A stretch of DNA of 64,000 nucleotides from Dehalococcoidia bacterium (GCA_009692725.1 SHYP01000004.1:17027-81026); one strand, 5' to 3'; numbered from the stretch's first letter, positions 16,840-24,075 are shown. Numbers and translations are program-made. The notes: a model not told the origin generated them from the sequence alone.

Positions 16840-17972
16840 GCCACCGCTCCCATCCGCTCCTGCTCTCCCTCGCCCGGCCCGGAAGCAAGCGATGGCGCGC
16901 TCGCGATCCGCTCCTGCTCCCCCTCGCCCCGTCCCGGGGAGAGGGGGCCGGGGGGTGAGGGTTCCGGCTCGTGAGCCCCGTGCACATCCATCGCATCGGG
17001 GGGTGAGGGCTCGGACGCCGCTGGCCGCGCCCCGCCAACGTGCGCGTGCAGCAGCCGCGCCACCCAGCGGCGGTCGCCGAGCCGCCGCGTGAGCTCGCGC
17101 TCCAGCGCGCCGACCGCGATCAGGTTCTGCGGCGAACGCGGATCGCGCACCGGCGACGAGGCCAGCCGCGGCAGCGCCGCCGCGCACTGCTCCGCGAGCG
17201 CCACGACCTCCGCCGTGGGCAGCGCGCCCGGTGCCTCCAGCCGCACGACGCCCGCCAGCGGATGGAAGTGCGGCGACAGCTCCGCGATGCGCAGGTACCA
17301 CGAGCTGCGCTCGTGCCCGCCCTCGAGGATGCGGAACAGCGGCGTGCGCTCGCCCACGCGCAGCTGCACGAGCAGCCGCTGCTGCGCGCCGTCGAGGTAC
17401 CAGCGATGCACGCGCTTCACGTACCCGACCACGCGCGGCCCCGGCGACCGCAGCCACAGCGGTCCGTCGACGAGCGTCAGCGCGCCCGTGTCGCGCGACA
17501 GCCGCTCCGCGAGCTTCGCCTCGTCGCCCAGCATCGCGCGGTTGAGCGCCGCCACCAGGTCGTTCGCGCTGCTCGCCTGCGGCGGCAACTGCGCGCGGAA
17601 GCGCAGCGTCGCCGCGCCGCTCCGCAGCTCCAGCGTCGAGGGTGCGCCGCCGGTCTGGAACAGCCGCCGCTCCACGTGGATCGCATCGTCGATGACGCGC
17701 GCGCCATCCCTGTCGACGACGACCGCGCCCGTCGCGTACGACCCAAACAGCCCGAACTGCAGCTCGCCCCCCGGCCCCTCGTCGAGCGCATGCGCCTCCG
17801 CGCGCCGCACGCCATCGACGATGCACAGCGATGGCAACGCCGCCCGCGCAGGCACCGCGACCGCGCGCCATGGCCCCTCGACTGCCACGTCGATGGCAGC
17901 CTCCGCCTCGTGCGCGTCGGCCTGTAGCGCGGTGCCGTACTCGGGAGCCCAGGGCAGCAGTCGGAGCGCCAT
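16836..17972 (-). CDS. nurA: NurA-domain 5'-3' nuclease
   Basis: A 378-residue NurA-like nuclease, recognised by the conserved catalytic block SLCIVDGVRRAEAH (Asp ~53), a later ALTLVDGPLWL block and its position directly before herA. NurA degrades DNA ends with HerA. ATG at 17972 has GAGG 8 nt upstream and a good -10/-35. The last ~60 residues are abnormal: Pro/Ser/Gly/Glu-rich, with EPEPSPPGPLSPGRGEGEQE. They are encoded by palindromic repeat copy B plus a 54-bp duplicated segment, so repeat insertion appears to have extended the C-terminus without breaking the herA overlap. Confidence 0.8.
   Translation of the reverse strand: MALRLLPWAPEYGTALQADAHEAEAAIDVAVEGPWRAVAVPARAALPSLCIVDGVRRAEAHALDEGPGGELQFGLFGSYATGAVVVDRDGARVIDDAIHVERRLFQTGGAPSTLELRSGAATLRFRAQLPPQASSANDLVAALNRAMLGDEAKLAERLSRDTGALTLVDGPLWLRSPGPRVVGYVKRVHRWYLDGAQQRLLVQLRVGERTPLFRILEGGHERSSWYLRIAELSPHFHPLAGVVRLEAPGALPTAEVVALAEQCAAALPRLASSPVRDPRSPQNLIAVGALERELTRRLGDRRWVARLLHAHVGGARPAASEPSPPDAMDVHGAHEPEPSPPGPLSPGRGEGEQERIASAPSLASGPGEGEQERMGAVA
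16852..16935. repeat. 54-bp tandem duplication in the nurA 3' end
   Basis: The segment starting ATCCGCTCCTGCTCTCCCTC at 16852 recurs, slightly diverged, at 16906 as ATCCGCTCCTGCTCCCCCTC. The offset is 54 bp, or 18 codons, so the frame is kept. It produces the GEGEQER motif twice in the NurA tail. Confidence 0.75.
16916..16964. repeat. GC-rich palindromic repeat, copy B (inside nurA)
   Basis: This is the same element as at 11968-12014, with the same CCGGGGGGTGAGGGTT tail and a different loop (GTCC). It is read on the minus strand in the same frame as copy A, giving EPEPSPPGPLSP. A solitary right half (GGGGGGTGAGGGCTCGG) lies at 16998-17013. Confidence 0.88.
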
Positions 17973-17999
17973 GCGATCGCCTCGGGGGGAACCGGGGGG

Positions 18000-18028
18000 A
18001 GTATATGAAGAACAGCCGTTCGTGTCGA
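18000..18028 (-). promoter_or_regulatory. Promoter of the nurA-herA-sbcD-sbcC operon
   Basis: On the minus strand TCGACA (18028-18023), a 17-nt spacer and TATACT (18005-18000) form a near-consensus promoter. The nurA ATG is 28 nt beyond the -10 box with GAGG between them, so this transcript has a short leader. Confidence 0.7.
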
Positions 18029-18088
18029 ACCGATCACCAGCATACGCGTCTCCACAAAGCCCTGGCAACGGACGCCACGCAGCACATA

Positions 18089-18104
18089 TGTTTCACGTGA
18101 AACA
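18089..18104. promoter_or_regulatory. parS centromere site 1
   Basis: TGTTTCACGTGAAACA is a perfect 16-bp palindrome matching the ParB-binding parS consensus. It lies in the intergenic gap between the divergent nurA and menG promoters. Its presence implies a ParABS system and a position in the origin region. Confidence 0.9.
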
Positions 18105-18137
18105 TTGGCCACGATCGAGGCGCAGGCCGCGGGGTCG

Positions 18138-18190
18138 CCTCCCCCTCGCCCCGCCGCGCGGGGAGAGGGGGCCGGGGGATGAGGGTCCGA
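18138..18190. repeat. GC-rich palindromic repeat, copy C (intergenic)
   Basis: The third copy of the family lies between parS and menG. It has stem CCCCCTCGCCCC / GGGGAGAGGGGG with a CGCCGCGC loop region and a slightly changed tail (GGGGGATGAGGGTCC). Confidence 0.88.
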
Positions 18191-18232
18191 TCTCCGCGCA
18201 CGCGCTGTGCCGGGACCGACGTGAGGGTCCGC

Positions 18233-18262
18233 TTGGGCCCCACCCACCCCATGCCGTAGCCT
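18233..18262 (+). promoter_or_regulatory. menG promoter, leaderless type
   Basis: TTGGGC (18233-18238), an 18-nt spacer and TAGCCT (18257-18262) precede the ATG at 18269 by only 6 nt. This matches the start-codon spacing of other promoters in the window. Confidence 0.55.
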
Positions 18263-18268
18263 CCCCTC

Positions 18269-19012
18269 ATGCCCGATGACGCCCCGAACCCTGAGCCCGC
18301 CGCGCTCTTCGCACACGGCGCCGATCGCGCGGGCTACGTGCAGCGCATGTTCGGCGACATCGCCGGCCGCTACGACCTCATGAACGCGCTGATGACCGGC
18401 GGCCGCCACCACGCGTGGCGACGCCTCACCGCCCGCGCGCTCGTCCGCCCCGGCGACCGCGTGCTCGATGTCGGCTGCGGCACCGGCGACCTCGCCCTCG
18501 CCTGCCGCGCCGCCGGCGCGCGCGCGGTGCTCGCCGTCGACTTCGCCGCGCCGATGCTCGCGCGCGCCCGCCGCAAGGCGCGCCGCCGCGGCAGGAGCGA
18601 CATCGCCGTCGCGCTCGCCGACGCGACGCGGCTCCCCTGCGCCGACGCCACCTTCGACGTGTGGTGCGCAGCCTTCGTCGTGCGCAACATCCCGGAGCTG
18701 GACGCCGCCCTCGCGGAGGCCGCGCGCGTGCTCCGCCCCGGCGGCCGCCTCGGCATCCTCGAAATCCCCCGCCTCGAACGCAGCTGGTGGCGCCCCTTCG
18801 CGCGCCTGTACTTCCAGCGCGTCGTGCCGCTGCTCGGCCGCGCGATCTCCGGCCACGCGAGCGCGTACCGCTACCTCCCGGTCTCCGTCGACCATTTCCT
18901 GTCGATCGACGAGCTCTCCGCCCGGCTCGCACGCGTCGGCTTCGCTGTCCGCGAGGCGCGGCCGCTCATGCTCGGCACGGTCGCACTGCACATCGCCGAA
19001 CGCCCCGCCTAG
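18269..19012 (+). CDS. menG: Demethylmenaquinone/ubiquinone methyltransferase
   Basis: SAM-dependent C-methyltransferase of the UbiE/MenG family, 247 residues, the last step of menaquinone (or a step of ubiquinone) synthesis. The family signature YDLMNALM(TGG) is at residues 35-45, SAM motif I VLDVGCGTGD at 65-74, and the C-terminal part has RYLPVSVDHFLS. In this kind of organism menaquinone is the likely product. The ATG is 6 nt after a -10-like TAGCCT and no ribosome-binding site is apparent. It is divergent from nurA across an intergenic region holding parS. Confidence 0.9.
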   Translation: MPDDAPNPEPAALFAHGADRAGYVQRMFGDIAGRYDLMNALMTGGRHHAWRRLTARALVRPGDRVLDVGCGTGDLALACRAAGARAVLAVDFAAPMLARARRKARRRGRSDIAVALADATRLPCADATFDVWCAAFVVRNIPELDAALAEAARVLRPGGRLGILEIPRLERSWWRPFARLYFQRVVPLLGRAISGHASAYRYLPVSVDHFLSIDELSARLARVGFAVREARPLMLGTVALHIAERPA

Positions 19013-19043
19013 CCTCGACGCGCGCGCGCGCCGCGGCCGCGCG

Positions 19044-19478
19044 TCAGCTCAGGCGCGCATCGTCCAGCGGCGCGCGCGACACGTCCTCGCCCGCGTTCAC
19101 CATGTGCTGTGCGAGCGGCGCCAGCGCCGCAAGGATCGTGGCGACGTCCGCGTCCGCGACTTCGCACGCGCGCAGCGCCGCCCCGAAGTGGTGCAGCCAG
19201 CGCCCCGCCGCCCGCTTGTCGATGACGAACGGGAAGTGCCGCCGGCGCAGCCGGGGATGCCCGAAGCGCTCCGTGTAGCGCTGCTCCCCGCCCAGCCACT
19301 GCTCCAGGAACAACTGCTGCTTCTCGCGCCCCGGCCCCAGATCCGCCGGGAAGATCGGGCTCAGCAGCTCGTCCTGCGCGACGCGCGCGTAGAACTCCTC
19401 GACGATGCGCGCGACGCCTGCGCGCCCGCCCACACGCTCGAAGAGCGAGCCGTCTGGCGGCAGCGGCGCGGTCGTCAT
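19044..19478 (-). CDS. Truncated haemoglobin (group II-like)
   Basis: A 144-residue 2/2 globin. It has FERVGGRAGVARIVEEFYARV at the N-terminus, an IFPADL block, the WLGGEQRY(T) segment typical of GlbO-type proteins, and the proximal His in RRRHFPFVID. Such proteins bind O2 or handle NO and reactive oxygen. Its ATG overlaps the stop of the small Zn-ribbon gene upstream (ATGA at 19478-19475), so the pair is co-translated. It converges with menG. Confidence 0.92.
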   Translation of the reverse strand: MTTAPLPPDGSLFERVGGRAGVARIVEEFYARVAQDELLSPIFPADLGPGREKQQLFLEQWLGGEQRYTERFGHPRLRRRHFPFVIDKRAAGRWLHHFGAALRACEVADADVATILAALAPLAQHMVNAGEDVSRAPLDDARLS

Positions 19479-19660
19479 CGCGCCACGCCGCCGCGCGCCG
19501 CCTCGAAGCCGGCGCACGCGCGCACCGGCAGCCGCGGGTAACGCGCATACGCGGCGTCGAGGTCCGACCGCCCGCACCGCAGGAAGCGCGACCCACGCGC
19601 GCTCGTCACGCTGCGCGCCCAGTCGCAGCGTCCGCACAGCCCCGCATCGCTCTCCGCCAT
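19475..19660 (-). CDS. Small Cys-rich (Zn-ribbon-like) protein
   Basis: 61 residues with LCGRCDWAR near the start, FLRCGRS in the middle and ARYPRLPVRACAGFE towards the end. The four Cys (CxxC...C...C) could bind one zinc or iron. The R-Y-P-x-L-P-V-x-x-C-x-G-F/W-E ending recurs in small proteins of high-GC bacteria. The ATG-stop overlap with the globin gene argues that it is a real gene functionally tied to it. Function unknown. Confidence 0.75.
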   Translation of the reverse strand: MAESDAGLCGRCDWARSVTSARGSRFLRCGRSDLDAAYARYPRLPVRACAGFEAARGGVAR

Positions 19661-19737
19661 GGCACTAGTCTAGCGAGCCCGAGCGCCTGGCCGGGGCTGC
19701 CCGCGCGGGGCGCTGGGCCGCAACCGCCGCGCCCGCC

Positions 19738-19743
19738 TATGAT
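19738..19743 (+). promoter_or_regulatory. purU -10 box, leaderless type
   Basis: TATGAT ends 6 nt before the purU ATG at 19750. There is no obvious -35 hexamer and no ribosome-binding site. Confidence 0.5.
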
Positions 19744-19749
19744 CGCGCG

Positions 19750-20619
19750 ATGACCCCACCCGACGACGGTACCGCGCGCCTCCTCGTCCAGTGCCAGGAC
19801 CGCCCCGGCATCGTCGCGGCGGTATCCGCGTTCCTCTTTGCGCACGGCGCAAACATCGTGCAGGCCGACCAGTACTCCTCCGACGGCGGCAGCGGCCGCT
19901 TCTTCCTGCGCATGGAGTACGCGCTCACCGGCCTCGACGTCCCGCCCGACGCGCTCTCGGCGCGCTTCGGCGCGGAGATCGCGCCGCGCTTCGACATGAC
20001 CTGGCACGTCTCCTACAGCACGCGCCGCCCGCGCATCGCCATCCTCGTCTCCAAGGCGGACCACTGCCTGCTGGACCTGCTGTGGCGCTGGCGCCGCCAA
20101 GAGCTCGCGGCCGATGTACGCATGGTCGTCTCGAACCACGAGGCGCTGCGCGACGCCGTCGCGCCCTTCGAGCTGCCCTACCACTGCTTGCCGATCGCGG
20201 ACGGCGGGCGCCCGGCGCAGGAAGCAGCGCTGCTGCAGCTGCTGCGCGGCGAGGTCGACCTCGTGGTGCTGGCGCGCTACATGCAGGTGCTGTCGCCAGC
20301 ATTCCTCGCCGAGTTCCCGCGCGCGGTGATCAACATCCACCACTCGTTCCTGCCCGCGTTCGCCGGTGCCGACCCCTACGGCCAGGCCTTCGATCGCGGT
20401 GTAAAGATCATCGGCGCGACCGCGCACTACGCCACCGAGGAGCTCGACGACGGCCCGATCATCGAGCAGGACGTGGTGCGAGTGACCCATCGCGACCGCC
20501 GCGCCGACCTCGTACGCCTCGGCCGCGAGGTCGAGCGGTCCGTGCTGGCGCGCGCAGTGCAGTGGCACCTCGAGGACCGCGTGCTCGTCGACGGGCGCAA
20601 GACGGTCGTCTTCCGCTAG
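19750..20619 (+). CDS. purU: Formyltetrahydrofolate deformylase
   Basis: Hydrolyses 10-formyl-THF to formate and THF, balancing one-carbon pools and feeding formate to purine synthesis. The 289 residues contain an N-terminal ACT domain (LLVQCQDRPGIVAAVS) and a formyltransferase domain with catalytic Asn/His in VINIHHSFLPAF and Asp in GATAHYATEELDDGPII. Length and motifs are complete. ATG at 19750 lies 6 nt downstream of a TATGAT -10 box, suggesting leaderless translation. Confidence 0.95.
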   Translation: MTPPDDGTARLLVQCQDRPGIVAAVSAFLFAHGANIVQADQYSSDGGSGRFFLRMEYALTGLDVPPDALSARFGAEIAPRFDMTWHVSYSTRRPRIAILVSKADHCLLDLLWRWRRQELAADVRMVVSNHEALRDAVAPFELPYHCLPIADGGRPAQEAALLQLLRGEVDLVVLARYMQVLSPAFLAEFPRAVINIHHSFLPAFAGADPYGQAFDRGVKIIGATAHYATEELDDGPIIEQDVVRVTHRDRRADLVRLGREVERSVLARAVQWHLEDRVLVDGRKTVVFR

Positions 20620-20647
20620 CGGGAATCCCGACGCGCGCACCCCCGGC

Positions 20648-20677
20648 TTCCCGGGCGTCGGCCGCTTCTGCTAGAAT
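20648..20677 (+). promoter_or_regulatory. Promoter upstream of the mini-ORF cascade
   Basis: TTCCCG (20648-20653), 18 nt and TAGAAT (20672-20677) lie just upstream of ATG 20686, which is 8 nt after the -10 box. Confidence 0.45.
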
Positions 20678-20685
20678 GCAAGGCG

Positions 20686-20819
20686 ATGACACCCCGCCCC
20701 CGCGCCGCAACGGCGCGGCCCCCGACTCCGACCCCTCGCTCTGAACGCCGTCCCGCCGTCGCGGGTCCAGTGCTGCCACGAGAGCTGTCATGAGTGCTGT
20801 CATGAGACTGCTGCCGTGA
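20686..20819 (+). other. Two overlapping upstream mini-ORFs (35 and 9 codons)
   Basis: An ORF from ATG 20686 to TGA 20793 would encode 35 residues rich in Pro, Arg and Thr. Its stop overlaps an ATG at 20790 (ATGA) that opens a 9-codon ORF ending at 20819. That stop in turn overlaps the GTG of the next gene (GTGA at 20816-20819). The three frames thus form a chain of 4-bp couplings. Two copies of GCTGTCATGAG lie in the segment. It may be a leader-peptide arrangement controlling the downstream gene, or a coincidence of GC-rich sequence. Confidence 0.4.
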
Positions 20820-21529
20820 AGCTGCTGCAGCGCATCGCGCTCGCGCTCGGGGGCGCCAAGCCGCCCGCCGGTCAGCGCGATGCGGGCGCCCCCGGCGCAG
20901 CCCCCGAGGAACGCCGCCGCCGTCGCGGCGGGCGCGGGCGCGGACGCGGCGCGGGTGCCCAGAACGGCGCCACTGCCGGCACCCAGCCCGCCCCCAGCAC
21001 CGATCGCAGCTCCCGTAGCAGCGCCCCCCCGCAGCGCGACTCCCGTGACGCTCGCGACTCCCGCGATGGCGCGCGCGGGCGCCCACGCTGGCAGCGCCCC
21101 CCGGCGCACATGCTCGAGCAGCCGCTCCCCGAGGACGTGGCGTTCCGGCCCGCCGCCGAAGGCGGCGACGCCTCGATTGTCCCCGCCCGCCGCCGCCGCG
21201 CGTCGCGCTCCGGCGAGCGCGTGTTCGCCCTCGGCAACGTCCCGTACGTCGCCCGCACGCAAGCACCGGGCCCGCCAGCCGCTGCCCGCGCGCCGCAGTA
21301 CGACGACGACACTCCCTACGCCGACGCCGACGCGGCAAACCTCGACATCGCAGCAGACGGCGACATCCCCGCGGGAGGCGACGCCACAACCGACGGCACC
21401 GACGGCAACGCGGGCGAGGGAGAGCGCAAGCGTCGCCGCCGGGGGCGCCGCGGCGGGCGCGGTCGCAAGCGGCCCGCACCGGATGGCACCCCGGAGGCAG
21501 ATAACGGCGGCCACGACGCGGTCGCGTAG
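20816..21529 (+). CDS. Arg/Gly-rich, largely disordered protein
   Basis: A 237-residue protein starting KLLQRIALALGG and then almost wholly low-complexity. It has two very basic RG-rich blocks (EERRRRRGGRGRGRG at ~32-46 and RKRRRRGRRGGRGRKRP near the C-terminus) separated by a Ser/Asp/Arg segment and an acidic Asp-rich stretch. Only ~95-150 (PPAHMLEQPLPEDVAF, SGERVFALGNVPYV) looks conserved in style. RG-rich tails often bind RNA, so an RNA- or ribosome-associated role is possible but unproven. The coding strand was chosen by this charge pattern and by GTG coupling to an upstream mini-ORF. It could be mis-called in such GC-rich DNA. Confidence 0.55.
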   Translation: MKLLQRIALALGGAKPPAGQRDAGAPGAAPEERRRRRGGRGRGRGAGAQNGATAGTQPAPSTDRSSRSSAPPQRDSRDARDSRDGARGRPRWQRPPAHMLEQPLPEDVAFRPAAEGGDASIVPARRRRASRSGERVFALGNVPYVARTQAPGPPAAARAPQYDDDTPYADADAANLDIAADGDIPAGGDATTDGTDGNAGEGERKRRRRGRRGGRGRKRPAPDGTPEADNGGHDAVA

Positions 21530-21574
21530 CGACAGCGCGCACAGCCTCCCCCCACCACCGGTCACGCCCGGCTG

Positions 21575-21603
21575 TTGACGCCCACCACCCCCCTGCCTAC
21601 GGT
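21575..21603 (+). promoter_or_regulatory. Promoter of the APH/P-loop kinase gene, leaderless type
   Basis: TTGACG (21575-21580), a 17-nt spacer and TACGGT (21598-21603) are followed after 6 nt by the GTG start at 21610. Confidence 0.7.
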
Positions 21604-21609
21604 CGACGC

Positions 21610-23217
21610 GTGACCGCTGAGCTGCCGGACTACGTGCGCGCGCTGCTCGACCAGGCGACGTACCCGCACCCGCCCGCGCAGCTCGAACTGCGCCAGACAC
21701 ACATCTCGTACGTCTTCATGGCAGGCGACGTCGTCTACAAGGCGAAGAAACCCGTCGACTTCGGCTTCATCGACCAGCGCACGCTCGCACAGCGTGAGCG
21801 CTACTGCCACGCGGAGGTCACGCTCAACACGCGCCTCGCGCCGGACGTGTACCTCGGCGTGGTGCCGATCGTGCGCACGGCGGACGGCCGCATCGCCGTC
21901 GAGGCGGCGGGCGAGGTGCTCGAGTGGGCCGTCAAGATGCGTCGCCTACCGGACGAGCGCACGCTCGACCGCGTGCTCGCCGCGGGCGCAGCGCCGCCCG
22001 CGCTCGTCGAGCAGCTCGTGCAGCGGCTGATCGCGTTCCACGAAGCGGCCGCCATCGTGCCGAACGACCCCGCGTTCGCGGGCGGCGCTGCGGAGCGCGC
22101 ATGGTGGGCGCGCGAGTACGGCGAGGCCGCCGGCTTCATCGGCCACACGTGGCGCACCGAGGACGCCGCCGCGACGCGCGCGTTCTTCGAGCAGGCGATC
22201 GAGGCGGAGCAGGCGCTGTTCGACGAGCGGCTCGCCGCCGGGCGCGTCGTCGAAGGCCACGGGGACCTGCAAGCGAAACACGTCTACCTGCTCGACCCGC
22301 CTTCCGGGATCACCATCGTCGACTGCATCGAGTTCACCGACTGGTTCCACTTCCGCTACGTGGACGTCGGCTACGACATTGCGTTCCTCGCGATGGACCT
22401 CGAGGCGAGCGGCTACGACACGCTGGGCGACGAGCTCGCGGGCCGCTACCTCGCCGCCGCGCACGACGAAACGCTGGGTGTGCTGCAACCGTTGCACCGC
22501 GCCTTCCGCGCGTTCGTGCGCGGCAAGGTGGAGTCGATCGGCGCGGCCGCGACGGAGCTCCCCGCCGACGAGCGCGCGCGGCTCGCCGCATCCGCCGCGC
22601 GCTACTTCGCGCTCGCCGCCGCGTACGCGCAGCGCCGTGCTGCGCCCGCTGTCGTGCTGCTGTGCGGGCTGCCGGCGACCGGCAAGTCGACGGTAGGCGG
22701 CACGCTTGCGGCGCGCATCGGCGCCGCCTACCTGTCATCCGACGCCGTTCGCAAGGCTGCGGCCGGGTTTGACCCACGCGCACGCGTGGGCGCGGAGTTT
22801 CGCGGCGGGCTGTACGCGCCAGCGGTCACGGAGCGCACCTACGCCGAGCTACGCGCGCGCACCGCGCAGCATCTCGCGGCCGGCCGCCCGGTAGTCGTCG
22901 ACGCGATGCACGGACGCGCGAGCGAGCGCGCCGCGTTGCTGGCCGTCGCGAGCGCCGCCGGCGTACCGGCGCTGATCGTCGAGCTGCGGCTCGACGACGC
23001 AGCCGCCGCGCAGCGCATCGCTGGACGCGAGGCGGACCCGCTGCGCACCTCGGACGCGACGTGGGAGGTGTACGCCGCGCAGCGCGACCGCTTCGAGCGG
23101 CCGGCGGCAGCGGAGGGCGCGCTCGTGACGCTCGACGCCGCGCGCCCGCCTGCGGAGCTCGCGCGCGCCATCGCGGCCGCGTGCCCCCTGCGCCCTAGCG
23201 TCGCGACGCAGCGCTGA
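21610..23217 (+). CDS. APH-like phosphotransferase fused to a P-loop kinase
   Basis: A 535-residue two-domain protein known widely as bifunctional aminoglycoside phosphotransferase/ATP-binding protein. Residues ~1-340 are a protein-kinase-like APH domain with HISYVFMAGDVVYKAKKPV, catalytic loop GHGDLQAKHVYL and metal-binding VDCIEF. Residues ~345-520 are a small-molecule kinase domain with P-loop CGLPATGKST and a later VVVDAMHG segment. No resistance function can be claimed; the substrates are unknown. The start is GTG, 6 nt after a TACGGT -10 box with TTGACG 17 nt further up, so the mRNA is probably leaderless. Confidence 0.88.
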   Translation: MTAELPDYVRALLDQATYPHPPAQLELRQTHISYVFMAGDVVYKAKKPVDFGFIDQRTLAQRERYCHAEVTLNTRLAPDVYLGVVPIVRTADGRIAVEAAGEVLEWAVKMRRLPDERTLDRVLAAGAAPPALVEQLVQRLIAFHEAAAIVPNDPAFAGGAAERAWWAREYGEAAGFIGHTWRTEDAAATRAFFEQAIEAEQALFDERLAAGRVVEGHGDLQAKHVYLLDPPSGITIVDCIEFTDWFHFRYVDVGYDIAFLAMDLEASGYDTLGDELAGRYLAAAHDETLGVLQPLHRAFRAFVRGKVESIGAAATELPADERARLAASAARYFALAAAYAQRRAAPAVVLLCGLPATGKSTVGGTLAARIGAAYLSSDAVRKAAAGFDPRARVGAEFRGGLYAPAVTERTYAELRARTAQHLAAGRPVVVDAMHGRASERAALLAVASAAGVPALIVELRLDDAAAAQRIAGREADPLRTSDATWEVYAAQRDRFERPAAAEGALVTLDAARPPAELARAIAAACPLRPSVATQR

Positions 23218-23254
23218 GCGGCGCGACACGGCTCTGAGCGACGAGGAGGCTCCC

Positions 23255-23458
23255 GTGCGACTCGGCGTACGCATCTTCATCGAGCGCTTCATGGCCATGG
23301 CAGCGGCGCTCGGCTTCGCGCGGCCGCAGGAGCCGCCGACCGAGCCTATCGAGCGTGACGCGTTGCCGCCGAGCGAGCTGCCGGAGCCGCCGCCGCTGCA
23401 CGAGCAGCACCACACCCCGCCGACGGAGGGCCAGGGGCCGCATGGCACGCTGTCGTGA
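23255..23458 (+). CDS. Small hypothetical protein
   Basis: 67 residues with an amphipathic N-terminal helix (RIFIERFMAMAAALGF) and a Pro/Glu/His-rich tail. The GTG start at 23255 has a strong GAGGAGG ribosome-binding site 7 nt upstream, the best argument that it is translated. It lies 37 bp after the kinase gene on the same strand and is probably co-transcribed. No family recognised. Confidence 0.5.
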   Translation: MRLGVRIFIERFMAMAAALGFARPQEPPTEPIERDALPPSELPEPPPLHEQHHTPPTEGQGPHGTLS

Positions 23459-23582
23459 AGCGGCGGCCTCAACTTGCTGCGCCGACAGATCGCTGGTCGC
23501 GACGGCCGGCGCTTTGTCGTAGTGGTTGCAATTGGATCCGGCCTCGACAGAATCGAGGGGCACTACTCCGGCGCGGGGCGCC

Positions 23583-23984
23583 GTGACCAACGAATCCGTG
23601 TCCTACAGGCTGAGCCCGACCGTCTCGAACGACGAGTTGAACGCCCTGTTCGACGTTTCGTGGCCCGCTCACGTGCGTCGAGACTTCACCGCGTCACTCG
23701 ACCGCAGCATCGCCTACGCCTGCGCCTATCGCAGCCGGGAACTTGTTGGATTCGTGAACGCGGCGTGGGATGGCGGCGTGCACGCCTTTGTCCTGGACGT
23801 GACCGTTTATCCGTTGCTGCGACGAAAGGGCATCGGCCTGGAGCTGGTCAAGCGGCTCGCGGTTACGTGCTCTGAAAAAGGCATCCAGTGGCTACATGTG
23901 GACTTTCAGCCATATCTAGCACCGTTCTACGAGCAGGCTGGCTTCCGGGACACCGAAGCGGGCCTGATCCGGCTCAACGCCTGA
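23583..23984 (+). CDS. GNAT-family N-acetyltransferase
   Basis: A 133-residue acyl-CoA-dependent acetyltransferase of the size of small GNATs. It has LVGFVNAAWDGGVHAFVLDVTV (strands 2-4) and the acetyl-CoA loop PLLRRKGIGLELVKRL, a good match to R/Q-x-x-G-x-G/A. It ends PYLAPFYEQAGFRDTEAGLI. The start chosen is GTG at 23583; a TTG at 23526 would add 19 residues of doubtful sequence. Codon use is less GC-biased than its neighbours (for example around 23870-23930), which may indicate recent acquisition. Substrate unknown. Confidence 0.85.
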   Translation: MTNESVSYRLSPTVSNDELNALFDVSWPAHVRRDFTASLDRSIAYACAYRSRELVGFVNAAWDGGVHAFVLDVTVYPLLRRKGIGLELVKRLAVTCSEKGIQWLHVDFQPYLAPFYEQAGFRDTEAGLIRLNA

Positions 23985-24024
23985 GTTCGAGTTCAAACTG
24001 ACCCACTGCTCGGCGCCCCATGCC

Positions 24025-24052
24025 TTGACGGCGCCGCGGCGCGCGCTACGCT
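24025..24052 (+). promoter_or_regulatory. Promoter of the thiamine transport operon
   Basis: TTGACG (24025-24030), 16 nt and TACGCT (24047-24052) precede the TPP riboswitch by ~20 nt, appropriate for transcribing the whole aptamer. Confidence 0.6.
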
Positions 24053-24075
24053 GCGGGGCGTAACGCAGCGCTCGA

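Noticed and set aside
20459..21700. Long minus-strand frame opposite the Arg/Gly-rich gene
   Set aside because: It also overlaps the end of purU and the start of the kinase gene, which are certain; it shows no domain.
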